A stretch of DNA of 64,000 nt from Chionoecetes opilio (lineage: Eukaryota > Arthropoda > Malacostraca > Decapoda > Majidae), in NCBI GenBank assembly GCA_016584305.1, contig JACEEZ010004832.1:33501-97500 (forward strand), read 5' to 3'. The first letter of the stretch is position 1, and each line of letters opens with the position of its first letter. Positions 25,853 to 38,649 of this stretch are shown piece after piece. The position numbers were made by a program, and so were the translations under genes. The notes below the pieces were generated by a model. That model did not search any database. It worked only from the letters and a program-made list of their open reading frames with translations, and was not told the DNA's origin.

Positions 25853-26215
25853 TTCAACTATAGAAATGTATTTCCTTAAAACCAAAGGGTCTCCATATAT
25901 AATTTACCCATAATTTGGACTTTTGGGTCTTTCTCTTTTCCCCGTAACATGTATATGGGCAAAATTCACTGTCACTCGATATTCCCTCCGTTAATGAGGT
26001 TTAAACTTGTGTCTGGTTCCTCTGTTCTATGATGACGCCATTCCCCGTTCTCATGGGCCTTGATTTGGTAGCCTTTGCTATTGTCACCTATGACAGGGGT
26101 GGGGTTACTAAAGTTCCGTGGATTTCTGGCACCGTAGGAAAAGGGTAATTGTCACTCCATGGGGTCTTTTCGAATTTTATGAACGATTTCCCATCGTGAT
26201 GAGAACTCAAAGACC
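25853..26215 (-). pseudogene. Middle piece of multicopy gene, copy C
   Basis: Reverse counterpart of 57,714-58,107. Landmarks include GGTCTCCATATATAATTTA near 25,895 and CATCGTGATGAGAACTCAAAG near 26,190. Broken frame. Confidence 0.5.
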
Positions 26216-26725
26216 ACTTATGAGGTTATTTTTAGTTAAGCAAATTTTATACAGGTGCTTTTCTTTACAGAAACGAAATATACAAGTAAGTAAATAACAT
26301 CATCAATCGGGAAATTCCGATTGATGATTTATTTATTTATTTTTTAAGCTAATTATGCAGGGTTTTTAACTCATTTATCAGATAACAAAATATAGCAAGG
26401 AAAGCTAATACAATTCCCTTTCATTGATACCTTTCTAAAAAAAGTTGACTAAAAAGTTTTAAATGGCGAAGATTTGAAGTAATATTAAGTTCATCATATT
26501 TTTTCGAGTCTCGTAATGGCATTGTTTAGTGTGTTTTACTGTTTTTATTTGAAAATATTAAGAACAAATATTTACAAAGATTACATAATTTATAAAAGAT
26601 AAACCAGTCTATAGATATCCATAGCCCACTATACCTTTTGTCGGGCGGGCCGCGGGCCTTGGGGCCTGAAATTTTCAAAAACATTGTCGGTGAACAGTAG
26701 GATTGTGGTCTATGGTTGAGCTGAT
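26216..26725. repeat. Broken fold-back element and 106-bp palindromic repeat, copy C
   Basis: Reverse counterpart of 57,182-57,710. The fold-back part is at 26,216-26,605, and the palindromic repeat at about 26,615-26,725 retains CCCACTATACC and GTGGTCTATGG ends with a GGGCCGCGGGCC core. Confidence 0.6.
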
Positions 26726-26974
26726 GGGAAAATGACATATTTTTACGGGAAAAAGTATATTTTTTTTATGGGAAAAAAATACAGGGCGCCACATCTTTTC
26801 CCATTAACATTTTTTAGACCCTTGTTACTTTGTGTTTACTGTTTGGTAAATTTCTGGCCCTGAGTAATTTTTTCGGATATATGTAATTTTTGTAGTTTTT
26901 TTGGGAAAATAAAAATTTCTATCAAAATATCTATCTATAATAATATAACCCCAATAAATTTAGGCATTTAAAAA

Positions 26975-29935
26975 TCTTTGACGTTGAGACAGCTAGTTGG
27001 CCTAAAAAATTTTCCTTTTTGGCACTGACCCACAAAAAACTGTACAGTTTCATGGCCCCGGGCCACCACCTCAGTGTATTTTTTTTTTTTTACACACAAA
27101 GGGGCTAGCCAAAGGACAAAAAAACCCCGTTATTCCCAGTGTAAAAAGATGACCGACGATCTCGACTCCCTCTCCTACGGCGGTCAGTAGGTGGGGGTGG
27201 ATATAGTGGGATTCTCTGAACAGGGGGCCGGGAAAGTGGTGGAGACTAGCAGTGGGGGTTAACCTACTACGGGTGGAAGAGCAATGGTCCCCTTTGTACG
27301 GGGAGTAGTATAGGCATCTCCAGCAAACAGCAGGTCAGTTGCGGGGTTTTACCCCGGTTGATGGGGCGTATAATGCGGGTGAGGTTTGAAACACACTCGG
27401 GTTTATGTCTCTTTTGTATGTGCCCTACCGAGACGTAAAAGAAGAGAAGAGATTTCTAGCCAAACCGATCGTTTTAGCCCAGTGTCCTCCTCGGGACACA
27501 CTCATTGTCTTGGGCGATTTCAAGGGCTCATGGCACTGTGAAAAATGGTACGAGTTGTTTTTGGCCCCCCATGGCCGGTACCAGAAACACCAACAGTTCT
27601 TGCTTTGTTTTGCAAGGTCCAAAAGGTTAAAATTGCAGGTTTTGGTATAAAAGAAAGTGCCCACTGGACTGGTATAGTAATGCGGAGGGGTAGAAAAGGA
27701 GATCGCCACTCCCGTTACACTCGTTGGGGGACCCTCCAGAACTCGGTTCCGGAGTGCTGAGTTCTTGGAACGATTACAACTTGTTGTTGCTAATTAAGCT
27801 TATGTCAAGTAAGAAAAATCTCAAGGGGAAACATCCCGGTTCATCTGAGAAACTGAAGGACTGACTGTGCTCAGAGTATGCGGTGGCAGTCCAAATCGGG
27901 AGTGCTCGGCTCTCGGGCCCGTAAAACTGTGGGATACCTTCAAACGTGAAACTCTACAGGCTGCCAAGGAGTGTATTGGGGAACGCCGAGGTCAAGGCGT
28001 GGTTTTGTCTCGACGGAGACGCTGGAAAAATCGAGGAGAGTGCGCTGCCAGGCTGTTGGGAACCGGACCAGCACAGGGCTCTGTCTCGCGGACTAGAACC
28101 CTCCTGAGGAGAGACAAGGAGAGGTATGTCAGGAGTCTCGCTGAGGATGTCGAGGGTCATTTGAACGAATGACCTCCGACCCGCCTACCGAGCCCTGAAG
28201 AGCTCCGTTCCAAGTCTCCTTCTCTGGCGAGTGCTATGAACAACAGATGGGCGCCTCGTGTCGGACATGGATGGGCAGATGGCTCGTTGGGCTGAGTACT
28301 TTGGGCTGTTGTTCACGGTGGACCCTCCAACTGAGCAGGCTTCCACCCCTGGGTTACAGGCAGTGGATGCCGATTCCAAATCCCCATTGACGAAAGCGCA
28401 CCCTCTCTTGACGAAGTCAGAGAGGCTGTAGCAAAGTTGAGGGGTGGGAAGGCAGCTGGTGTTTGTAATATCAGTGCGGAGCTCCTCAACGCTGTGGGTG
28501 AGGCCATGATCCACGGGCTGCATGCTGTCCTGACTGCCGTGGGCAATCAGGTACCATTCCTCCTGACTGGAAAAGGGGGCTGGTCGTCCCTATCTGGAAA
28601 GGGAAAGGGGACCGTCAGGACTGCAACAATTACCGCGGTATTACACTGCTCAGCGTACCAGGCAAGGTGCTTGCCATCTATTGCTGACACGGATTCGCAG
28701 CCATCTGGTGAAGCATCAGAGACCTCAGCAGTCTGAGTTCACGCCTGGTGGGTTTCAACAACGGACCGTATCCTAGCGCTTCGTGTCCTGGTGGAACGCC
28801 GACGTGAGTTTCGACAGGGGATGCTTGCAGCCTATGTTGATCTCAAGAAGGCGTTTGACTCAGTGCATCGTGAGTCGCTCTGAGATCTTCTGCGACTTCG
28901 AGGGATTCCTGCAAGGACTATTGGTTTTGATAACTGGTCTGTATTCTGGGACTGAGAGTGCTGTGAAGTGTGGGGCAGGTGTATCCGGCTTCTTTCCTGT
29001 GAATACGGAGTGAGGCAAGGGTGCGTCCTTGCCCCATCACTTTTCAACGCTGGTATGGACTGGGTATTGGACAAGGTGTAGATCAAAGTGATTGTGGAGC
29101 ATCTGTTGGCAACACCAAGATCACTGATCTTGTTTTTGCCGATGATGCAGTAATCTTTGCTGAGTCGCTGGAGGTCCTGGTGATGGCTCTCGAGGCGCTG
29201 CACGAGGAGGCAAAGCCTTTGGGACTTGAGTCTCCTGGCTCAAGGCCAAGGTCCAGGTGTTTGGAGACTTACTAGATGAAGCAGTACAGGGCTGTTCATG
29301 CGTGTGGCGAGGACATTGAGATCTTGGAAAGTTTACATACCTTGGTAGCGCAGTCCATAATGACGGCGGGTCACGTCAGAAGTCTTACGGCGGATTGCAT
29401 AGCCCACGGTGTTATGGACCGCTCAGCGGAAGTATTTGGCGTTGTCGGTACCTGTGCAGAAGGACAAAGATCCGGATCTTCAAATCGCTTGTGATCCTGT
29501 CTTACTCTATGGTTGTGAGACATGGACACTAATAGTGACTTGAAGAGACAAATGAATGCCTTTGGTAATAAGTGTTTCGCAGAATCATGGGGTATCGCTG
29601 GGATGATTACGTGTCAAATCAGCGATTGCACCGTGAGACTGAATCGTGGCCTATTACCTGCAGAGTCGGTCAGCGCCAACTTCGGCTATATGGGCATGTG
29701 GCACGCTACCCTGAAACCCATCCTTCCCATCGGGTTGTTATCTGTAAGAGACAATCCGGCGTGGAGGCGGCCAAGGGGGCGCCCACAAGGCTCGTGGCTG
29801 GGGCAAGTTGATGTTTCTTGTCGAGAGCTGCTTGGTATGGGAAAGGAGCCTGCATGGAAACTCGCGCGTGGTGACCCCGGGAGTGGCGTCGTAGGGTGGG
29901 CGAGGCGACGCCCCCCCAGGCGTTCCCCCCAATAA
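26975..29935 (+). mobile_element. RTE-like non-LTR retrotransposon, copy C
   Basis: Counterpart of 53,842-56,915. It is poor from 26,975 to about 27,900 and good from 27,940 to 29,930. The good part encodes the RT fingers, palm and C-terminal region (FADD near 29,139, then CRVGQRQLRLYGHVAR). Many one-base indels interrupt the frame even in the good half. The TGA after RESL (28,879) and TDY-type endonuclease change are shared with copies A and E. At 28,365-28,390 it has its own sequence at the 9-bp indel site, distinct from A and E. Confidence 0.75.
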
Positions 29936-29944
29936 ATTGTTTGA

Positions 29945-30360
29945 TTAAAGAGAGAAAGGGGAGCATATAGAAAGGGGGTTGACCCAATTTAGTTGGGAGG
30001 GTTTTCTTGTTACCCCTTCTTAAAAAAAAATTTGTCTGGGAAGGTGGAGAAAAAAAAACGGGAAAAAAGTGTTCAAGATTTTTACCAGTGAAGGGCAGGA
30101 AAAAAGTGAAATACTTGTTAATTTTTAAAAAACCCGGAAGATGGAAGGATAAGGATGAGAATGATTTAGAAAGTTTTGGGTGAAGCGAGGCCGCGGGGGG
30201 GGGGAGGCATGCTTTTTAGAAATTTCCCAAAAGGGAGCAGGGAGCAGAAAATAACAATAGAAAAATACAAAATAAGAACTTTGCGGGGGATGATTTAGCA
30301 AAGACAGTCGATTTTTAAAAGGGAACGGGCCCGTTGAAGACAGTCGGTCAGAGGAGGGGG

Positions 30361-30398
<38 letters not shown>

Positions 30399-31500
30399 TA
30401 AAATTTCCTCAGAGCCATAGGACTACCGCTGCAGCTTAGTGTTGGCAAAAGCCACCCCCCCGGGGGGTGGGGGGGTAAAAAAAAACCCCCGGCAAAAACA
30501 CCCGGAAAAACCCCCCTTTTCACTGCTGGGGGGGCCCGGGGCTCGATTTTTAAGAAAGTACCCATCTATCTTCGCCCCCCCGGGGATAAAAACCCCGGGA
30601 CTTCTCGGTTTTTGACCCGAGCGTGCAACCACTACACTAGGGAATTTTACCCCGACTTTGATGTGGGGGACGTTGAGAGACGAAAAGTTTTAAATTTCTA
30701 CCCGTTGAGGAAAAGCTGTATGACGGGATCCCCCCCAAACAGGTGAGCCCATACTCAATCATGGGCGGATACCCCCCCTTTTACAGAGCAAGCAATGGGA
30801 GGGGAAAAAAAAATTGGACACAGACGCCAGAGGACACCTAACTTTTTTAAAAGTTTTTTTTAGAAAGGGAGATAAGTGTGAGTTTTCCAGTTAAATTTTT
30901 TTTTTTTTAAGGAAAAGTCCATGAAGCTCTTTGAAAAAGGGAAGAAGACAGTTGGTTTCATTGAAGAAGAAGGGATATTTGTCTGGAAAGTTTTTGTGGG
31001 AGTAGATGTTAAAAAATTTTGTTTTATGATTTCATGAACCCCCAAAAAAGCTAGGTTTGTTTTGTCCCAATCAAAAATTCTAAAAAAGGTCGGGAAATTT
31101 TAGGATCTCCGTGGAACCCCTCCCCGTGAGTCATTTATTTCCCTGTTGGGGTTGGACCCCTAATAAAACAAATTTGAAAGAGGGCGGGGTAGAATCATCA
31201 GCGAAGGAATGGTTTAGGGCTTTGAGTTAGATTAGAAGATCAAAAAAAGGGAAATTAAAATTTAGAAAGAGTGATTGATGGCCCAAAACCCGGAAGAACC
31301 CCACTATTAACCGACTTAGGAGAAGAAGAATCCCGTTACAGTAGCGGCAATAAAAACGGTTAAAAAGGAAAAACTGAAGATGAAGGGGCAGTTTAAAAGG
31401 ATAAAAAACCAAATGATTGTAGTTTAAACTTTTAAGGTGTGTGCCGGGACCTTTTAAAAAGTTTTGATAAAAATGGGGAACAATTTGAAAAAAAAAAAAA
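29945..31500 (-). mobile_element. Jockey/BS-like RT remnant with SINE, copy C (degraded)
   Basis: Reversed low-quality counterpart of 49,741-51,190. The C-terminal end lies next to the RTE 3' end at 29,990-30,130, and the SINE insertion occupies 30,365-30,650. The N-terminal RT part is unreadable in protein but aligns by position and by strings around 31,280-31,400. Confidence 0.55.
30361..30650 (-). repeat. tRNA-derived SINE, copy C
   Basis: Starts on the minus strand near 30,650 and ends in a run of about 36 T (30,363-30,398), which is the poly-A tail on the minus strand. GAGCCATAG and GCAGCTTAGTGTTGG (30,412-30,448) match the clean SINE at 50,545-50,828. Confidence 0.75.
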
Positions 31501-31969
31501 TTTGTTGGTTAGTTTTTGAGTTTTTTTAGACAAAAATTGGATGCTGTTTCCCAAAACCCCGGTAGTCAGTTTTTTTCTAGCACGTAATTTTTTTCCTCCA
31601 CAAGTTTACCCTCCAGATAAGCAAAATTCCACTTGTGGGGCTGTAGTAAAACTTGCCACCCTGATTACGTTTTTTATCATCGAAAAGCTATTGGCAACTT
31701 TTTTGTGCAGTTAAAATTTGGGAAGACAGTGCGGGGGAGAAGGGGTGTGCAGCTCCCAATAGGCAGTACTATCAATATCTCCCAAACGGGAAAAGGTAGG
31801 ATAGTGGGAAATTTTAGGAGGATTTTTTTAGGGTTTTTTCTCTTAACCTTGTAAAAACCCTTTAACCATTGTAATTTCTATTTCGTTTTAGGTGGTTTTT
31901 TTTTTTTCAAAGCTTTTAACTATTCCAGTTTAGTTTTTTATTTACATAGGTATATAATTTTTTTTGTTT

Positions 31970-33200
31970 AGACATGTCTGCTCTGCTACTCTCTTTCTTA
32001 AATGCCTAAAAAACCCCTGACCCTTCTGCTTAATGTGGTATTTTTCCCCATTCCAAGTCAGGGGGGCAAGCTCAGGTATTTGTCAAAAAGCATTTTTCCC
32101 CATTTTTTAAAAGGGGAAAACTCGGTGATCAAAAAAAGCTAGGGGCCCCCTCAAAAAAGTGGCAAGCAGTGTGTTGAGAGATTACGGATGTGGCCCAAAA
32201 AGGAAACGTGAAAATTTGGGCTTTTGGTACCCCCATGGTTTGGGGGGAGAGAAAAAAGGGATCATTCCAAAGACTGTTAATTTTTTTTTAGGGGAAAAAA
32301 CATCGGGAAATTTAAAAAGGGGAAAAATAAAAAGTAAAATAAAATTTTATCCTAATCTACCGTCAGCTAAAAAGGCCCAAAATGCCTCATTCAGCTGAAA
32401 TTCCAGTAATTTTTTTCGAAAAAAAATTACCTCCTTAGAAGATCGGAGTGATGTTGAAGAACGAGGGGACAGAAATGATGCAGTTTTTGGGACATTCACG
32501 AGGTTTTAAATTTCCGTAGGGGTTTTTTTGACCCAGCAGGGATTTGAAGGATTTACCCACGTGTTTTGGGCCTACCCAAAAAAGTTCAGAAATATTTAGC
32601 ACCAAGCCCTAAAACGAGAAAAAAATACTTAAACAAGGAGTGAAGGTATCAAAAATTTCAAACCAGGAAAGTACTTTTCTGCAGAAACTTTCGAAGTGCC
32701 AGCGGTTTTGTTTTTTGCCATAACCCCCCCCCTTGGTTTTAAACTAAAGGGAAAATTGGGGTTTTTCAATCTCCCAATCCAAAAAAATGGCGTTTGTTTA
32801 TTGATAGCTCAAAGCGGAGTTTGAAGTGTGCCTTCTACACAATGGCATTTTTTTTGGGCCCGAAAGCCCCCTTTTGGGGCATTCGGTCTTCTTCGTGAAA
32901 AAATTTTTGGAGGGGTAAAGAGAGTCTTTGGGTTTATTGCAATATGAAAAAACAAAAGGGGATCTTTCTGTGTTGACCTTAAAATGGTCCCCCTTCCTTC
33001 TTGGTCAACAACGTGGTACAAAAAAGATCCCTGCTTTCTCGGGATGTGGGATAGCAGAGCTCGAGAGAAGCTTTGGGGTTTTCAGACGTTTTGGGCCCTC
33101 CGAAAATCTGATTTTAAAAACCTGGAGATCCAAAAATTGTAGGGTGGGGTGGGGGTCAAAACCAAAAGGGGGGGTTTCACCTACAAAGGGCTAAACGCAA
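31970..33200 (+). pseudogene. Unrecognised multicopy invertebrate gene, copy C (degraded)
   Basis: Left-arm copy of 48,020-49,260. Protein pieces visible on the plus strand include AS(S)VLRDYG near 32,165, PNLPSA near 32,350, and LLGQQRGTKKIPAFS with ELERS near 32,996-33,065. These resemble an uncharacterised multicopy protein family that I recall from aphids and other invertebrates, in which a phrase like 'GQQ-GYTK-PCFLC-WDSR-RE' is conserved. Its function is not known to me. Frames are broken throughout. Confidence 0.45.
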
Positions 33201-33239
33201 AAATTTTAATTCAAATTTCGCGCCCCCTTTCCCACCACG

Positions 33240-34330
33240 GATGCAAGCGCCCCCCTCAGTGAGCTACATGCGAGCAACGGGGTAGCGTCAGCGTCCCCTC
33301 CGTTTTTAACCAGGTAAGAAATTTTATTTTTCGTAGGTTCCTTTTTACTTTTCGCCTTTCTTATATAGGGTCTCATGTCGGCTGTGATGGAGTGATTCTT
33401 TTGAGGTAAGTTGCAATACGGGGTTTAAAAACCTTTTGGGACAGGGTTATTGAGTAAAAAAAAGTAGGGAAACCCCTTTCAAAACAGGCCGCGGTGGAAT
33501 TTTTTAAAAAAAAATTGGTGGCGGGGGGGGAAAACCCGTAGGGGTAAAAGGGGGGGGAAATTAAACGAAACAGTGAAATTTTGAAAAAGCATATCTTTTG
33601 AAATACCTACACAAAAACATAAAAAACAGTGATTGACTAGGGAAAATTTTGGGCATGATATTAAATGGTGGTGGTGAACTAGGGCTTTTAAATTTTAAAG
33701 GGAAACAGGTTTTTTTGTGGCAAAAAGTTAAAGGTGATTGGTTTTAAAAATTAGATGCTATATAAAGTGTTTATGCTATAAGCCCCTAAAATAACTATTA
33801 TATAAGTGATTTATGTTATTAAAAAGATTCTAAAATTTAAATTTTTTTATGGTTAAAAAAAAAATTTTAAACTGCATATTTCGGGGCAGGGACTTTCGGG
33901 ATCCCCCGCTTTAAACTACGTTTTTGGAAAATCTATTTTTTTTAAATATTTTTGGAAAAAAAATAAAAAAAAAAGTGACTGACTTTTGCAAAATTAGATG
34001 ATTTTAAATGTGGGGGTTTGAATGGCTTTTAAATTAAAGGGAAAACAGGTTTTTTTGTTGGTGTAAAGTTAAAGGGGTGATTGGTTTTTAAATTTTTGAT
34101 GTTTTTTCAGGTTTTTATGCAAAAAGCACAGGGAACTAACTATTAATAAGTGATTTATGTTTTTAGAATGATTCTAAAATTTAAATTTTTTTTTTAGGGT
34201 TTAAAAAAAAACATTTAAAACTGCATTTTTTGGGGGGCCATGACGTTCGGTGACCCCCCACATATATTGCCGGGAACCATAGCCCCAAAAAATAATATGG
34301 TGGCCATGCAAGAATCGCCCTACACTGTAA
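33240..34330. repeat. About 350-bp tandem repeats, copy C
   Basis: Left-arm counterpart of 47,050-47,960. Two successive units both contain an AACTAGGG/AATGGCTTTTAAATT-type start (33,675 and 34,020), AAAGTTAAAGG(G)GTGATTGGTTTTAAA (33,725 and 34,065) and GTGATTTATGTT (33,810 and 34,150). The spacing is about 340-350 bp. No gene. Confidence 0.6.
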
Positions 34331-34899
34331 AAAAATACTAAGCTAAGCAAACCCTAAACAAACCCTAACCAAACTATGCATGATGTCTTATTCTTTAAAA
34401 CCTTTTTTAAAGATCTAACCAAACCCAAACCGCCATCCCCCGTCATCATGCCTCGAAAAATTATGTCGGGAAAAAGAGCGAAAAAGCAAGATGGACCGCA
34501 GCCCTGGGGGCTCCCTTTTAAAGAAACCCCGGGGCCCCACTAGCTGCCAGCCTGAAAGAAGCCGCTGAAAAAGATTAAACCCATAAAGAAAAAAAAACTC
34601 TTGTGTAAGTTGCTCTTTATTTTCCATATTTTCCCAAGGTCTTTTGAGCCCTCACCCCTTTTTTCTTCTTTGGTCTCCCTGGGATGAGGTCATGAAAAAA
34701 AGGACCCGGGGGAAAAGTTTAAAAGGGTCTCTGTTTTATAGTTTTTAAAAAAATTTTTTTCCATTTTTTTGTTGGGTTTTTATTCCCCGCAAGGCCTTCT
34801 AAGTCCTAATTAAATTTTTTTGTTAAAAGGATGCCTTCAAGAGCTCTATTTTATTTTTTTTTGTCAATTTTTGTTCCCCAGAAAGGGGGCCCTTTTAAG

Positions 34900-37190
34900 C
34901 CCTAATTTTTTTCTTTTGTTACAGGACGCCTTTATCTATCGAAGAAGTGTCGGATGGATTTAAACCTATATGGCTGTTGTTCCCCGTAGCAATAGGGTTT
35001 TCAGCCCTCAAAAAGAAAAATACATTTTGATTAACCATCCACGCAGACAAGTGTTCTACGGCCTGCCCCTGAACGATGTCGTAGGATGGGGGTACCCGTT
35101 GCCATAGTTGTGGGAGCAAGGGGCATCCCCGCGCCTGGGGGGAAAAAGGAAAAAAGGCGACCCCGGGACCGGTACTATGCCTTAAAGAACCCTCATCCAA
35201 AACCTTGGATTGAAGGTCCCGGGAAAGGATGTCCATTTCCAGGATTGTTGCCTTCCAAAAAAAGTCAATGTGGGAAAACCCTTTTTTAAGGCTTACACAT
35301 TGCTTTGGAGAAGGGAACATTCAAGCCGGACCGGATATTTCAATTTGGATGAGAGGGTTTATTGGGGGGGGAAAGTTAGAAGCCAGTCAAGGTTGTGTGT
35401 GCGAGAGGGGCCCGCCAGTAGCCACGCAGGTAAATCGTGAACGCGGGGACAGCTGCGTTTTTTGGGCATTATAAAAGCCCGTGGGGAAATCCCCTCCCTC
35501 CAGTGTTTATAATTCCCAGATGGCCCATGGAATCCCCCTCTCATGGGAACACGATCTTTGGGTTTCCCAAAAGGGGAAATTTCATCCCCAGGGCTGGATG
35601 AATGGTGAATGCTTCGTGCAGACACTTCAGCATCTCCATGAGAAAATTTGGGCTTCTGTAAAAAGAAAAAAAAAAAAAGGGGGTTTTTTTTGATCAGGAC
35701 AATGCGAATGTCACCTGAAATTCAGCCTGTGAGTTTGCGAAAGCTGGGGGGCGTGATTGTTTTCCTTGCCTCCGCAATTTTCAACAGACAAACTCCAGCC
35801 AAAGGATGTGAGTTTTTTTGGTCCCCTTTTAAAATTCCTGCGTGGCCCTAAATGAACGACCAAAGCGCCTTTAGCCCCTAACGAGCACCCAAAAACAGTC
35901 CAAAAAGTTTGCCAGAGTTTGCCTTTTGAGGCATGGGGCCAAAGCCAATACCCCCCAACATTTCAGTGGGGTTTTCCCGGGGGACGGTATTGGCCCCTCA
36001 ATCGGAAAAAATTTCCCAGATGATGTGTTTGTAGGAGCGCATGTAACCGAGCCCACCGGCACCAACCCCGAATTTGTAGTGGAAGTTTCTCCAATTCTTT
36101 TTGAGGAGGAAGTTTTAGTGGAGAGGAGCGGGAATGGTTTAAAAGGCCCAAACCCCAGAAGCTATACCCCTTCCCGCTGTGTCTCCCAGGCTAGATGAAA
36201 GTGGCCCCGCCACCCCCGGGGCCCCCGCAAAGACAGAGCCTTTCCACCCCGAGCACCCGCCCCCGACAGAGTGCCACCCCGGGCCCCCAGGGACGACAGA
36301 GCCTGCCCCCCCGGGGGCCCCCGCCCCGACGGGCCCCCCGGCCCCCCCGGGCCCCAGCACGGGCAAAAACCTGCCACCCCCAGCCCCCGCACGACAGAGC
36401 CTGCCACCCCGGGGCCCCCGCACGAGCCCCTGCCACCCCGGGCCCGAAAAACGACGCACCCTGCCCCCCCCAGGACACCCTTTCAAAAGAAAGACCCTTT
36501 AAACCCCCGGGGTGTGGGAGGGCCGTTCCCCAAAAGGGTTTAAACCCCCGCCTTATGGAAAGGGACGGAAGAGGGGGGCGGGCCTGCATTTTTAAAACCC
36601 AGAATGAGGGGAATATTTGACCTGGGTTGAAGGGAGAGAAGAGGCAGAAGGGTGGGAAAACAAAAAGAAGGGGAGCGGCTGAAAAGAAAACATTGGGAAA
36701 GAAGAAAGGGGTCCAAAAGCGGAAAAAAAAGTCTGTGCCTGTCCCGGGGGGAAGACCCACTGACGAGGAGGAGGTTGATGATGGGCCGAAATTTAGCTGG
36801 ACGACCCTCCCAGTTTCTCGGGCGGGTGGACGACGAGGGCACCCGGGCTGCAGCATCATTTCCCCTTTTGCCTGCGAAAAAAAATCAAAGGTGGGGGACT
36901 TTGTTCTGGTTCAGCTGAAGCTGGAGGAGGAAAGGGGGGTGGGGCCCCAAATTAGGTTTTTTTTTGGGGTTTTTGTTGCCCCAGGGGTTTGGGCCCTCAT
37001 GGAGGGGTGGAAAATTAAACCCCTTTTTTCCCCCGGGTGAATTTCCCCAACACCCGAGACACGTTCACCCTTTCCCCACCATCCTAGATGAAGCTTCTGT
37101 TTATCCAGAACAGTGCAAAAGGGGGTCCTGGTGACCCCCAAGGGGAAACCCCCAAGAGGCGGTGACCTGGGAAAGGGGTTTCCCCCGTGC
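34900..37190 (+). pseudogene. Unrecognised gene with proline-rich minisatellite, copy C (degraded)
   Basis: Left-arm copy of 44,110-46,440. Several plus-strand pieces follow one another: a domain of unknown type at 34,920-35,470, FPDDVFVGAHVTEPTGTN near 36,020, a proline-rich tandem repeat at 36,190-36,490, a basic stretch rich in KK/KR at 36,640-36,740, an acidic PTDEEEVDDGPKFSW near 36,755, and a small domain with GDFVLVQLKLEE near 36,894. The last piece resembles, in my memory, a short beta-rich domain at the C-terminus of many arthropod transposon-associated proteins. Whether all pieces form one protein is inferred only from order and strand. Confidence 0.4.
36190..36490 (+). repeat. GC-rich proline-coding minisatellite, copy C
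   Basis: About nine imperfect units of roughly 30-33 bp built around GACAGAGCCTGCCACCCC with GGGGCCCCCG spacers. It is strikingly GC-rich within an AT-rich window. In the plus-strand frame it encodes TEPAPPGAPA-like repeats, but all frames are open because stops are rare in such DNA. Confidence 0.7.
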
Positions 37191-37199
37191 ATGCCTTCA

Positions 37200-38640
37200 T
37201 GAAGGCCCCCTTCTGAATAGTGGAAAAAAAATACCTAGACCTATCTTTTAATAAAAAGCTATTTTATATTTAGTTTTCTTTTTATTTTTAAACACCTAAT
37301 AATAATGGTGGGTGGGTTTGGCTTAGCATATTGTTTATTTAAAGGGAAAAAAAAAACAAAATGTTTGGGTGTAAAAATGAGTTTAAAAATATCATACGGT
37401 GCCCCCCCCCTACCTGATCCGGTGTCCCCCCTCGTGGGGGGGACACCGTGAATGACTGGGGTTTTTTTTCGGAATAAAGAAAACAACACTTATGCTTAAT
37501 AGCTTTTCAAATGTGAAAAAATAGTGTAAATGAAATACAAGAACTATGGAAACAAAATCAAGTGTGGGTTGGGGATATATTTTTTGGTTTTAAATTTTCC
37601 GTGTATTCAAAATTTACTTTTTTCCTATTTGAAAAAGAATAAGTCATATTTTTTATTAGGGGTACTACATTTTATTCATGAGAAAATTTGCAAGATAGGG
37701 CCCGGGGGCCCGGGAGGTGTCTGTTCCCCGGGGTGGGGTTTTGGGTACCCCCAAACCCCCCCGGTACGGGACTGGAAGATAATATATGTACGTGTAAAAT
37801 CTTAGTATATCCCAACAGCAGGATGTGTGTTGTCGGGGTGTCTGCCTGTATCAGCAAAACCTTTGATGAAATGCACCAAAAACCCCACGGTGTGAGTTTT
37901 ATCAGCGTAGCGACCCAAAGGGTGCTGATGTGGGCCCCGCTCCCTGGCCTGGGAAAAGTGCGCACTGGAAAACCCAGGAGGTTTCCCGGGCCCAAAATCA
38001 TTATATTCTGCCAACGGATCGGGGAAAAAGCTAGAACAACAGGAGACGCGACACCAAGCACTCGATAGAAGACTCCTTTGAGAGTTGGGTGTACACACCC
38101 TACCGTGTGGTGTGTTGGGTACCTTTTCACGTAAAAAAATGTTCTGAAACCGGCGATAAGCATTTTGTTTTATTTGGCCCTTTGTAAAAAAACCCCCTGA
38201 CATTTTTATTGTTCAACTTCACATTTTTCAATATATTAAAATAATAATATAATATAATATTTTATATATTATATAAAATATATATTTATAATAGTAGGGT
38301 CTTACTCGTTCCTTTTTGGGACTTTCAAACTTTTACATTACATTAAAAAAACCCCTCGACCACGATTAGCCAATATCACCTTTAGATGTGTAACTTTTGG
38401 GGAGGAAAAACAAGTTTTCCGGGCCCTTTAAAAAGGGATCACTGGAATCATCCCCACAGGACAGTGACTCTGTATTTTTTAAATGGGTTGACCCCCGGTT
38501 TGTGGGAAATTTCCTTTTAAAAAACAAGACCGAAAAAGGGGAACAGGGGGACTGCGCCCCCTTTAACTCCCCCCCCCCGCCCCCCTAGTTCACTAACCTT
38601 AATAGGGAAACTAATGTTTAAAACTATTGAAGGTAAAAAT
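37200..38640. other. Left-arm spacer, no gene seen, with a GC hairpin
   Basis: Contains an inverted repeat at about 37,421-37,450 (GGTGTCCCCCC ... GGGGGGGACACC) and a block at 37,690-38,090 mirrored at 43,160-43,590. I see no protein family and no RNA gene. A/T runs occupy 38,220-38,290. Confidence 0.5.
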
Positions 38641-38649
38641 GAGGGGCGA

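Noticed and set aside
29276..29935. Independent small genes in the three frames at the end of RTE copy C
   Set aside because: They are pieces of one RT C-terminal region separated by one-base indels; copy E shows the continuous frame.
34340..34440. Telomere-like AACCCTAAAC and CCCTAACC strings
   Set aside because: Only a few irregular units, not an array, and arthropod telomeres are usually TTAGG repeats. The mirrored copy at 46,880-46,970 is equally short.
36139..36860. Several long overlapping frames on both strands through the GC-rich block
   Set aside because: Stops are rare in this GC-rich repeat, so openness is uninformative. Only the plus-strand order in this arm, with flanking protein-like pieces, was kept.
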